NCBI GenBank assembly: GCA_050011895.1
Contig: JBEKIF010000193.1
Coordinates: 1-12,840, forward strand
Origin: DATBGO01 sp050011895
GTDB taxonomy: Bacteria > Actinomycetota > Actinomycetes > Streptosporangiales > Streptosporangiaceae
Length of the DNA: 12,840 nucleotides
Direction of reading: 5' to 3'
Shown here: piece after piece, positions 1 through 6,063 of the stretch
Position numbering within the stretch: the first letter of the stretch is position 1
How the letters are laid out: every line of letters begins with the position of its first letter
Notes under the pieces: model-generated
Seen by the model: only the letters and a program-made list of their open reading frames with translations
Databases searched by the model: none
What the model was told of the DNA's origin: nothing
Program-made: the position numbers and the translations under genes

Positions 1-374
1 AGAAAAATCGGGACATATTTTCTTGTGTTTTCGCAGGTCAAATACTGTTTACGCGTAACACTTAGAAAGAGTTTTCGAAAGACTTAGACTTCTGCCACCG
101 AATCAGGCCGTAGGTCTAAATGGCAGGTAAATGACTTCCGTCGCTACGGGGACGGGAAAATGTGCCTCGATTTAAGAGCCTGTGTCCAGCGCGGGGCCGT
201 AAACGGATCGGCAGCGGGAACGCAGAGCCACGGTTGGGGTATCCATTTTAAACTAACAGGCTCAACGCCCGAATGGAGGCCGACATGGCCGCAATTGTTG
301 CGCTTATCGCGCAGGCTGAAGAGCGAAAGCTTTCAGCAGAACGCAATGTTTCCGACCCGAAAAGGTCGCTGGTA
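1..374. other. AT-richer flank left of the IS6 element
   Basis: The first 130 bases are clearly more AT-rich than the rest of the window, and I see no convincing gene in positions 1-284. A possible gene start lies at 285 and is listed separately. The change in composition against the GC-rich operon suggests this DNA has a different origin, such as plasmid or element DNA, or is an intergenic region. No tRNA, CRISPR array or origin-type iteron set was recognised. Confidence 0.4.
285..374 (+). pseudogene. possible 5' gene fragment cut by the IS6 element
   Basis: A GGAGG motif at 275-279 sits five bases ahead of an ATG at 285. The open frame encodes about 30 residues beginning MAAIVALIAQAEERKLSAER and runs straight into the left inverted repeat of the IS6 element at 375. 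The peptide looks helical and polar, and I do not recognise a family. In-frame reading continues into the transposase frame, but that is fortuitous because the IS boundary lies between. It may be the stub of a gene interrupted by insertion or rearrangement; the downstream part is not found after the element. Confidence is low because the fragment is short. Confidence 0.25.
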
Positions 375-388
375 GGCACTGTTGCGTT
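375..388 (+). repeat. IS6 left terminal inverted repeat
   Basis: GGCACTGTTGCGTT is an exact reverse complement of positions 1168-1181. After 14 bases the two ends diverge, apart from scattered matches. Confidence 0.93.
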
Positions 389-419
389 GGCCGATGGTGG
401 GTGGCCGGAGACTGGTCGG

Positions 420-1119
420 GTGACTGCTGCATCTGGTGGACGCTCGGTCTTCGCTGGCTTCCGGTTCCCGCGGGAGGTGATCTCGGTCGCCGTCCGCTGG
501 TACCTGCGGTATGGCCTGTCTTACCGGGACGTTGAGGAGTTGCTTGCCGAGCGCGGTGTCAGTGTTGATCACGTCACCATCTACCGGTGGGTGCAGCGTT
601 TCACTGCGGAGTTCGTCGAGGCTGCCCGGCCGTGCCGGCACGCTCCTGGCGATCGGTGGTTCGTCGATGAGACGTACGTCAAGGTGGCCGGCCAGTGGGC
701 TTACCTGTACCGGGCGGTCGACCAGCATGGCCAGGTCATCGACGTTCTGCTAGCTGTGCGGCGCGACCTGGCGGCCGCCCCGGCGCTTCTTTACCCGGGC
801 GCTGCGCGCGGGCACGGTCCCGGCCGAGGTCACGACCGACCGCGCCCAGGTCTACCCGCGGGTGCTCGACGAATTGATCCCCTCGGCGCTGCACATTGTC
901 GAGCAGTACGCCAACAACCCGATCGAGGCAGACCACGGGCGGCTGAAGGCCCGGCTCCGGCCGATGCGGGGCGTGAAGCGGCACCGCTCAGCGCGGATCC
1001 TCGCCGCCGGTCATGCATTCGTGCAGAATCTCCGCCGCGGCCACTACGACATCGCCACCGACGCCCCCACCCGCCACCGGCTCCGCATCGCCTTCGACGA
1101 CCTCGCAATCACCATCTGA
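420..1119 (+). pseudogene. IS6-family DDE transposase, frameshifted
   Basis: This encodes the DDE transposase that catalyses replicative transposition of the element. I chose the GTG at 420, with GGAG at 407-410 ahead of it, because the upstream ATG at 273 lies outside the element. The first part gives the helix-turn-helix region (RDVEELLAERGVSVDHVTIY, residues 36-55) and the first catalytic Asp in FVDETYVKV (D83). In the run of four C at 778-781 one base too many shifts the frame. Removing one C joins RRDLAAA to RRFFTRAL and restores a 232-residue protein with D140 (VTTDRA) and E169 (NNPIEADHGRLK), the normal family length. The insertion may be a true mutation or a homopolymer sequencing error. 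IS6 elements are not known for programmed frameshifting, so I treat it as a pseudogene. Confidence 0.9.
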
Positions 1120-1167
1120 CCAGCGGAGCATCCGGGATCAGTGCTCCGAGCTGCCCAGCGATGGCAT

Positions 1168-1181
1168 AACGCAACAGTGCC
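1168..1181 (-). repeat. IS6 right terminal inverted repeat
   Basis: AACGCAACAGTGCC is the exact reverse complement of the left terminus at 375-388. It lies about 50 bases after the transposase stop codon. Confidence 0.93.
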
Positions 1182-1264
1182 GGCCGGCGCCGTTGCCGCG
1201 CGGTACCTGAATCCGAGGCTCGATGTCGACCTCACGGATGGACCAAGCGTGCTGACTTCGTGCA

Positions 1265-1384
1265 CTCGTCGGTGACAACCTTGGTGAGCGTCTGGAGCAC
1301 CCGCTGTCTGGGATAAGGGTCACCGTTCGAGAATCGGTCGACAAACGTCTCGAACGGGATGACTTCGATACCGGTGATCTTCAT
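1265..1384 (-). pseudogene. N-terminal stub of enolase-superfamily (MR/MLE-type) enzyme
   Basis: An ATG at 1384 is preceded by GGAGGG eight bases upstream. The frame begins MKITGIEVIPFETFVDRF and reaches QTLTKVVTDE at residues 31-40. This is the usual opening of actinobacterial mandelate racemase/muconate lactonizing-like proteins, whose N-terminal capping domain reads 'TKVVTDEG'. After residue 40 the similarity ends, and a stop follows ten codons later at 1232-1234. The Lys and His/Asp/Glu barrel residues of the roughly 370-residue family are all missing. The remaining 83 bases to the IS6 end are unassigned. The gene was evidently cut by a deletion or IS-linked rearrangement. It lies downstream of the oxidase remnant in the same direction, so it was probably part of the benzoylformate decarboxylase gene group. 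Family assignment rests on 40 residues only. Confidence 0.6.
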
Positions 1385-1490
1385 GCTTTTTGCCCTCCGA
1401 TGTGACGAACGCCGACCTTAGGAACAAGCCATGGAGGAAGGGGCCGCCCGCGCGTTGTCCGCACAGGGATTGCGAGGCGATCCGCGGCGC

Positions 1491-2120
1491 GCCGCCATAC
1501 ACCTCAGTGAGCGGGAGGAGCCCGATGGTCACCGCGGTGACGACGCCGAGACCTCCCTTGCCGCCGCGCAGTGCCCAGAACAGGTCGGGGTGGGACTCCG
1601 CTGTCACGGTCAGGCTGCCGTCGGCGGGCGTGACGACCTCGACTGCCTGGATATGGTCGGCGCTGAAGCCGTAGGTGCGTGCCAGCGGGTTGAGACCTCC
1701 GCCCAGGAGGTACCCGGCGACGCCGACAGCTGGCGCCGACCCGCACAAGGCGGCGAGCCCGTGGGGGGCGGTAGCCGCCAGGACTGGCTTTCATGTCGCG
1801 CCCGCGCCGATCCGGGCCGACCGTTTGCCGGTATCGACCTCGACGTCCGCGAGTGCCCGCATGCTGATCGCGACCCCGCCGTGCAGCTCGTGCCGCAGGC
1901 CGTGCCCGGAACCTAGAATGGTGAGCCGCTCGCCGCGTTCGCTGGCGACGGCGACGGCCGCCGCCACGTCGGCGGGTGCCCGTGCCGCGACCACGATGTC
2001 GGGCGAGCAGGCGATTCCGAGGTCGAACCCGGATGTCTCGCTGGCGTATCCCGGATCGTCCGGGGCCAGGACGCGGGTCACTCCTGCGCTCTGTAGCGCC
2101 TGCGTCGTTCTTGTCGCCAT
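1491..2120 (-). pseudogene. FAD-linked oxidase (BBE/PCMH type), nonsense codon and lost C-terminus
   Basis: This is the FAD-binding half of a berberine-bridge/6-hydroxynicotine-oxidase-like flavoprotein. The start ATG at 2120 has AAAGGG six bases upstream. Residues 1-109 contain the PCMH first lobe (PDDPGYASETSGFDLGIACS, then ERLTILGSGHG near 64-74). A TGA at 1793-1791 interrupts the frame, and the same frame then resumes with KPVLAATAPHGLAALCGSAP and the second FAD lobe (GYLLGGGLNPLARTYGFSAD, ALRGGKGGLGVVT) to about residue 210. Most relatives have Trp where the TGA lies, so a TGG-to-TGA change is the simplest cause. After YGG the substrate-binding C-terminal half, some 230-250 residues, is missing and unrelated sequence follows into the enolase-type stub. 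It lies 69 bp downstream of the decarboxylase. The original substrate cannot be named. Confidence 0.85.
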
Positions 2121-2154
2121 CGCATACCCTTTGCGGGTCGTTGCTCCCAACCTG

Positions 2155-2183
2155 CCGCCGACTACCGGGGCTGCCGGTGGCGG
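2155..2183 (-). terminator. hairpin after the decarboxylase gene
   Basis: CCGCC at 2155-2159 and ACCGG at 2164-2168 pair with CCGGT at 2174-2178 and GGCGG at 2179-2183. This gives a 10-bp stem with a 4-base bulge and a 5-base loop, starting six bases past the decarboxylase stop. There is no T tract, so it may be an actinobacterial-type terminator or an intercistronic mRNA-stabilising hairpin. Confidence 0.35.
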
Positions 2184-2189
2184 TGATGC

Positions 2190-3776
2190 TCAGATGCTGG
2201 GCAGGCGCTGCTGGGGGACCTCGATCAGGCACGGGCCGTCGCCGGCCAGTGCGTCCTTTACCGTGGTTGTGAGCTGGCCGAGGCTGGTGACCTGTGTTGC
2301 GGGTATTCCGTAGGCGGTGGCAATGCCGGTGATGTCGATGTCGGGAAGTTCGAGGCCGGGCACGTCATCGAAGTGCATCACCTGGGCGAACTTCTTCAGA
2401 GCGGCGTACTCCCGGTTCCGGGCCACGACAAAGACGACGGGAACGCGGTAGCGGGCGGCCGTCCACAGCGCGCTGACCGTGTAGTGCAGTGCGCCGTCAC
2501 CGAGGATGGCCAGCACTCGCCGGGACGGGTTTCCTAGCTGCAGGCCAATCGCTGCGGGAAGGCCCCATCCGAGCGCTCCGGCGTCGGGGAAGAACAGGCT
2601 GCCGGGGCGGGAGAGGTCGAACCGGTCCCAGGTGGTGTCGGCCGACGTCCACTCGTGGGCGATGACGGTGTTCTCGTCCTTGGCGGCGTTGAGCGCGCTG
2701 ATGATGGCGTCCGCGCTGAACGCGGGGCCTGCTTCGTCAAGCAGGCCAGGCTGGGCCAGAGGGGTCAGCGGCGCCCGCCCGGTGGCGGGCATAGTGTCAG
2801 CGAGCCGGGTCAGCGCGGCGGACGGGTCGCCGATCAGGACGTGGCCGACCGGGGCGCGGGCGGCTTCATCGGGGTCTGACGTGACGGCCCACAGCTCCGC
2901 ACCTGCAGGCAGGTAGTCACCTTCCGCGAATTCGTGGTAGCGGAAGATCGCGGCACCGAACGCGACGATGAGATCGTGACCGTCGAGCTTGCTCGCGACA
3001 CCGGGGATATCGGACGGCAAGATGCCCCGGTAGTTCGGGTGCCGGGTGGGGAACGGACACCGTGACGGGCTGGGTGCGACGAACACCGGCAGCGCGAGCT
3101 GTTCCGCCAGCCGGGTGGCGCCGCCCCAGCCGGCCGCGTCGTCGGTACCAGGCCCGAGAATCATCACGGGATTCGACGCCGAGGAAAGCCTGCTTCGCAG
3201 CAGCTCCAGGGATCCTTCCGGGACGACGGGGTTACCGTGGACGGCCCGGGCCTTGAGCTGCTCGAGCGCGCTGGCACCGGCATCGGTGTCCCAGTCGTCG
3301 AGGGGAAGGGATAGGTACACGGGGCCAGCCGGAGCTGACGTGGCGAGCAGAATTCCCTTGGACAGCGCGTACGGGACGTCCTGTGGCCGTAGCGGCTCGT
3401 TGCTCCATTTCACTAGCGCCCTGGCCAGCGTCGGCGCATCGACGTTGGTCAGCAGCGCTCCCAGCGCCGCGTACGGACGGGCCTGCTGGCCTGAGGTGAC
3501 GATGACCGGTACATGCGCCGATTGCGCATTGGTCAGGTTCCCCATCGCATTGCCGGTCCCCGCCGCGGCATGCACATTCACCAGCGCCGGCCGTCCGGTC
3601 GCCTGCGCGTAACCGTCCGCCATCCCGATCGCCGCGCCTTCCTGCAGGGCGTGGATGTAACGGAAGTCGCCTGGAAAGTCACTGAGCAACGGCAGCTCGT
3701 TCGAACCGGGGTTCCCGAAGATCGTCGTGATCCCGTGAACGCGGAGCACTTCATAGAACGCATCACGGACGTTCAC
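2190..3776 (-). CDS. mdlC: benzoylformate decarboxylase (ThDP-dependent)
   Basis: The enzyme converts benzoylformate to benzaldehyde and CO2, the step after mandelate dehydrogenation in the mandelate pathway. It is cytoplasmic and normally a homotetramer with ThDP and Mg. The GTG at 3776 with AGGAG ten bases upstream gives 528 residues, the same length as the Pseudomonas putida enzyme; the open frame to 3884 is discarded. Known active-site positions are kept: S25 in GNPGSNELP, E46 in ALQEG (ThDP activation), H69 in VNVHAAAGTG, and H281 in FRYHEF, which match S26, E47, H70 and H281 of P. putida. The ThDP/Mg motif has GDG at 426-428 and N454, but the usual N-G-T is N-R-E here. The gene follows the small NHLP-like gene by 13 bp, so they are probably co-transcribed. 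Another 2-oxo acid of similar shape could be the true substrate. Confidence 0.9.
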   Translation of the reverse strand: MNVRDAFYEVLRVHGITTIFGNPGSNELPLLSDFPGDFRYIHALQEGAAIGMADGYAQATGRPALVNVHAAAGTGNAMGNLTNAQSAHVPVIVTSGQQARPYAALGALLTNVDAPTLARALVKWSNEPLRPQDVPYALSKGILLATSAPAGPVYLSLPLDDWDTDAGASALEQLKARAVHGNPVVPEGSLELLRSRLSSASNPVMILGPGTDDAAGWGGATRLAEQLALPVFVAPSPSRCPFPTRHPNYRGILPSDIPGVASKLDGHDLIVAFGAAIFRYHEFAEGDYLPAGAELWAVTSDPDEAARAPVGHVLIGDPSAALTRLADTMPATGRAPLTPLAQPGLLDEAGPAFSADAIISALNAAKDENTVIAHEWTSADTTWDRFDLSRPGSLFFPDAGALGWGLPAAIGLQLGNPSRRVLAILGDGALHYTVSALWTAARYRVPVVFVVARNREYAALKKFAQVMHFDDVPGLELPDIDITGIATAYGIPATQVTSLGQLTTTVKDALAGDGPCLIEVPQQRLPSI

Positions 3777-3789
3777 CGCACTGTCACTC

Positions 3790-4170
3790 CTATTCAGGGT
3801 CAGCTGGCCTGCTGGCGTCGCTTCCGCCAGGGTTACTAGACCAAACTGCGCGCATGTCGCGAAGCACCCAGGTGAGCGCCTCATCGGGTATCAGATACCC
3901 GCCAATACCCGTGGTGTGAAGCATGTCGTAAACCCGCCCTGATACGTCGGCAAGACGCGCCGCGAGGTCGGCTGCCTGCTCGGGCGGAGCCGGTATGACC
4001 GCGGTGATCGTGTCGGAGCGCTGCTCGATGACCTCAATGCGGTAGTCACCCTGGACAATGGCCCCGAAGTACGCGGCGAGCGCCGCTTTCGGATCGGCTA
4101 GCAACTCCGCCCGGCTCTTCGGGTCAGTGCTGAGCAGCCGGTAGTGCTCGGTAAAACGGCCGCCGCTCAC
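3790..4170 (-). CDS. small protein with NHLP-leader/nitrile-hydratase-alpha-like segment
   Basis: This is a 126-residue protein of unknown function. The GTG at 4170 overlaps the stop of the upstream remnant (GTGA), with AAGGAC upstream, which suggests translational coupling. Residues 14-31 (STDPKSRAELLADPKAAL) and 43-60 (YRIEVIEQRSDTITAVIP) match the pattern 'DPxxRxxLLADPKAAL ... V.V.E...T....IP' of NHLP leader peptides, which derive from the nitrile hydratase alpha subunit. The metal-binding CxxCSC motif of a true nitrile hydratase is missing, and no Gly-Gly cleavage site with a Cys/Ser/Thr-rich core follows. The tail is instead a helical, tryptophan-bearing segment (DEALTWVLRDMRAVW, about 98-112). 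A RiPP precursor is therefore unlikely. It may be a partner or adaptor of the decarboxylase 13 bp downstream. The domain match is by eye; the role is inference. Confidence 0.7.
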   Translation of the reverse strand: MSGGRFTEHYRLLSTDPKSRAELLADPKAALAAYFGAIVQGDYRIEVIEQRSDTITAVIPAPPEQAADLAARLADVSGRVYDMLHTTGIGGYLIPDEALTWVLRDMRAVWSSNPGGSDASRPADPE

Positions 4171-4427
4171 CGCTCGTCCTTGCCTGCACTGTCCCGGTAC
4201 TGCTCGCGCATCTTCAGCAACGCCAGCTTGGCATCCTGTGACATGACCCACACGAACTGGTCGCCGCTGCGCCACAGGTCCCTCTGGTTGACGACATTGT
4301 CAGTGCCTCCGTCGGAAGACGCGCGCGGGATGATCAGGTACAAAGTATCGCGGCGCTGGACCCGTATATCGAACCGCAGCCCGGCGGGAACCTCGACGCC
4401 CAGTTGACAAGACAGCTGTCGATCGGG
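4167..4427 (-). pseudogene. beheaded NHLP/nitrile-hydratase-alpha-like protein
   Basis: An open frame without a start codon encodes about 86 residues. These include LSCQLGVEVPAGLRFDIRVQ and then RRDTLYLIIPRA, the second half of the same NHLP-like pattern seen in the next gene downstream (typically 'LGVEVPxGVxxxVxExxxDTxxLVLP'). The tail, ending in KMREQYRDSAGKDER, carries a WRSGDQFVWVM stretch resembling the tryptophan-bearing tail of its neighbour. The LLADPKAAL half is missing. At about 4420-4427 the sequence switches to another frame belonging to a serine hydrolase stub, so a deletion joined the two genes out of frame. Its TGA overlaps the GTG of the intact paralogue-like gene. The intact ancestor was probably a second small subunit encoded with the decarboxylase. 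Confidence 0.6.
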
Positions 4428-4581
4428 CGTGGAGTTCGAGTTGCTTCTCCTCGACCTGCTGCAGCGTGATCGCGGTCGCGACCATCTTGGTCATCGACAT
4501 GATGCGCTAGTGGGTGTCGCCGACCGGCCCCGGGATGCCCGGGCCGAAGCCAATCTCGTAGATGTTGCCGTCGCGGTTGCC

Positions 4582-4608
4582 GGCGGACACGGCGGACACG
4601 GCGGACAC
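4582..4608 (+). repeat. 9-bp tandem repeat, three copies
   Basis: GGCGGACAC occurs three times head to tail with no mismatch. It lies inside the serine hydrolase stub and keeps its frame, encoding a repeated Val-Ser-Ala unit on the minus strand. Confidence 0.9.
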
Positions 4609-4626
4609 TGGACCGGATTCGACCGC

Positions 4627-4650
4627 GTCGCGAAGAACGTCGCGAAGAAC
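4627..4650 (+). repeat. 12-bp tandem repeat, two copies
   Basis: GTCGCGAAGAAC is perfectly duplicated. On the minus strand it produces the doubled VLRD near the start of the serine hydrolase stub. Confidence 0.9.
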
Positions 4651-4695
4651 ACGGTCCACAGAGTGAGTCATCGTTGTCTCGTCCTGACCTCGCGG

Positions 4696-4713
4696 TCGCG
4701 GGATCGCCCGCGA
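4696..4713 (-). terminator. strong hairpin between operons
   Basis: TCGCGGG and CCCGCGA form a perfect 7-bp stem around an ATCG loop. It lies between the end of the molybdenum hydroxylase operon (stop at 4819) and the start of the serine hydrolase stub (4671). A second small hairpin, GGCAG/CTGCC, lies at 4758-4770. There is no T run, so termination is possible but unproven. The rest of the 147-bp gap shows no gene. Confidence 0.35.
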
Positions 4714-4714
4714 G

Positions 4715-4738
4715 AGACGGCGATACAGACGGCGATAC
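4715..4738 (+). repeat. 12-bp tandem repeat, two copies
   Basis: AGACGGCGATAC is perfectly duplicated in the leader region upstream of the serine hydrolase stub, immediately next to the hairpin at 4696-4713. Confidence 0.9.
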
Positions 4739-4818
4739 GAATGGATGCAGCTTATCGGGCAGCCGCTGCCGCCGGGCTGTGCAGGTGCATTCCTCCTTGC
4801 CGGGCCGGACTCGTCGCC

Positions 4819-6063
4819 TCAGCGGCTCCGGCCGCGCTGCGAGCGGTACCGATGGATGCGACGGCGGACGAGGGTCCGCAGGCGGTCGGTCCGCCGCTGC
4901 AGTGCGTCGAAGGTGGCGCGAGCGCCGATGAGGAGTGCGCTCGGGCTCTTCACGGGGATCGGTGCCGCACCGGTGCGTGCAGCCTGCTCAAGCGACGCGG
5001 CGAACTGCTCGAACAGGCGGCGGCTGACATCTCCGGCCATGGCCCGCCCGAACTGGGCTATGCGGCCGGACAGGAACACGTCGGCGTCGACGCGCAGTTG
5101 CACCCCGCTCGAGGTAGGCGACGCCTGCAGCCGGATGTCGGCTGAGGTGCGGTTACCGCCCTTGTCAGCGCCGCGGGCGAGAATTGCCAGCCGGTGCTCG
5201 CCGCCATCGCGGTCGGTGATCTGCGCGATGCCCTCGAAGGCGAGCTTGACCGGGCCGAGCGCCACGCTTGCCTGACCGCGGTAGCGGTCGCCGCCGAGCT
5301 CGGCGGTCATCCGCGCGCCGGGCAGGCACGCAGCGAGTTGCCCGACGTCGCTCATCGCGCGCCACACGTCGTCGATGCCGACCGGCAGCTCACGATTCAC
5401 CTGCACGGTGATCGTCGGGCTTCCTGATGGGCGGACGATGAGATTGGGTTCCCTGCCTGCTTCAGCAGGGCTCGCGTCGCCGTCGGCAGGCTTGGCCGCC
5501 GCCTGCAGCCCGGGCCCGGCGAGCGTGCGCGGGGCGCAGTTCAGCGGTTCGGGAATGCCGCCGGGGAAGGAATCCGCGACGTCAGCTACCGCGTCGAGGA
5601 TTCCTCGGTAGCCGGTGCAACGGCAGATCACGCCGGACATGTCCGCGGCGAGATGCTCGCGATCGGCGCCCCGCTCATGAGTGAGCAGGTCGTAGGAGCT
5701 CATCAGGAATCCCGGCGTGCAGAACCCGCACTGCAGGGCATGGTGATGACTGAATGACTGCTGCAGCGGGTGCTGTTCGGCGGGTGTGCCGAGGCCCTCG
5801 ACCGTGATGATCTCGCCGCCCTCGGCCTGGACGGCGAATACTAGGCACGAGCGGGCGGCGTCGCCGTCGAGCAGCACGGTGCACATGCCGCAGACGCCGT
5901 GCTCACAGCCGAGGTGCGTGCCGGTGAGACCGAGCTGGGTGCGCAGCGCGTCGGCCAGGTGCATGCGAGGCGGCACACGCAGCCGCACCGGCGTGCCGTT
6001 GACGGTGAACGACACGTCGGCCAGCTCGTCGGCGGCGAACTTGACCGTGCGTCGATCGCTCAT
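4819..6063 (-). CDS. molybdenum hydroxylase [2Fe-2S] subunit fused to CoxG/SRPBCC domain
   Basis: This is the electron-transfer subunit of a xanthine dehydrogenase/CO dehydrogenase-type hydroxylase. The ATG at 6063 overlaps the CoxM-like stop (ATGA), giving 414 residues; the longer open frame upstream is a shadow of CoxM. Residues 16-76 form the plant-type ferredoxin domain with C53, C58, C61 and C73. Residues 110-165 carry the second cluster in QCGFCTPGF (C112, C115) and CRCTGYRG (C147, C149). An Ala/Pro-rich linker (about 175-215) leads to a CoxG-like SRPBCC domain (about 217-365: CLPGARMT, YRGQASVALGPVK, SGRIAQFGRAM), then a basic tail rich in Arg. Stand-alone small subunits have about 160 residues and CoxG is usually a separate protein linked to maturation or membrane recruitment. 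The fusion suggests that role is built in. It is the last gene of the operon. Confidence 0.92.
   Translation of the reverse strand: MSDRRTVKFAADELADVSFTVNGTPVRLRVPPRMHLADALRTQLGLTGTHLGCEHGVCGMCTVLLDGDAARSCLVFAVQAEGGEIITVEGLGTPAEQHPLQQSFSHHHALQCGFCTPGFLMSSYDLLTHERGADREHLAADMSGVICRCTGYRGILDAVADVADSFPGGIPEPLNCAPRTLAGPGLQAAAKPADGDASPAEAGREPNLIVRPSGSPTITVQVNRELPVGIDDVWRAMSDVGQLAACLPGARMTAELGGDRYRGQASVALGPVKLAFEGIAQITDRDGGEHRLAILARGADKGGNRTSADIRLQASPTSSGVQLRVDADVFLSGRIAQFGRAMAGDVSRRLFEQFAASLEQAARTGAAPIPVKSPSALLIGARATFDALQRRTDRLRTLVRRRIHRYRSQRGRSR

Larger units (their letters stand above)
375..1181 (+). mobile_element. IS6-family insertion sequence (807 bp)
   Basis: The element is bounded by perfect 14-bp inverted repeats beginning GGCACTGTTGC, the hallmark terminus of the IS6/IS26 family. 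It holds a single transposase gene of the expected size between them. The total of 807 bp is typical for the family, as IS26 and relatives are about 0.8 kb. The eight bases outside the left end (cgctggta) do not match the eight outside the right end (ggccggcg). The 8-bp target duplication expected after a simple insertion is therefore absent, which fits later recombination, adjacent deletion or cointegrate formation. The transposase is frameshifted, so this copy may be unable to move by itself. Confidence 0.93.
4425..4671 (-). pseudogene. N-terminal stub of class C beta-lactamase-like serine hydrolase
   Basis: The ATG at 4671 follows AGGACGAG. The first 54 codons (MTHSVDRVLRDVLRDAVESG, then GNIYEIGFGPGIPG) end at a TAG (4509-4507). 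The same frame goes on with RIMSMTKMVATAITLQQVEE and KQLELHA. SMTK at residues 59-62 is the SxxK nucleophile motif of the serine beta-lactamase/esterase family. Relatives read 'DTxYRIMSMTKMVA', so the TAG most simply replaces a Tyr codon. The YxN and HxG motifs and some 300 residues are missing, because the frame is lost at about 4425 where it abuts an NHLP-like gene. Two tandem duplications lie inside the stub: VLRD VLRD and a triple Val-Ser-Ala. These esterase-like proteins occur in actinobacterial catabolic clusters, but a substrate cannot be given. Confidence 0.75.

Noticed and set aside
273..419. ATG at 273 as the transposase start
   Set aside because: It lies outside the left terminal inverted repeat at 375, so the added N-terminal residues do not belong to the element. 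The GTG at 420 with GGAG upstream gives the family length.
1504..2232. Long minus-strand open frame across the oxidase
   Set aside because: Its translation is Arg/Pro-rich and lacks any motif; it is the shifted frame of the real FAD oxidase remnant.
3777..3884. Longer N-terminus for benzoylformate decarboxylase
   Set aside because: It would run into the upstream small gene and matches nothing in the family. The GTG at 3776 gives exactly 528 residues with correctly placed active-site positions.
3790..4170. RiPP precursor peptide
   Set aside because: Although NHLP-like, the protein lacks a Gly-Gly cleavage site and a Cys/Ser/Thr-rich core, and no cyclodehydratase, LanM, radical SAM or peptidase-transporter gene is in the window.
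4582..4738. Short repeats as a CRISPR array
   Set aside because: The units are 9-12 bp, differ from each other and have no spacers. They are simple tandem duplications.
4429..5145. 238-codon plus-strand open frame over the serine hydrolase stub and CoxS-CoxG
   Set aside because: It spans two unrelated minus-strand genes and the intergenic repeats, and has no recognisable domain.
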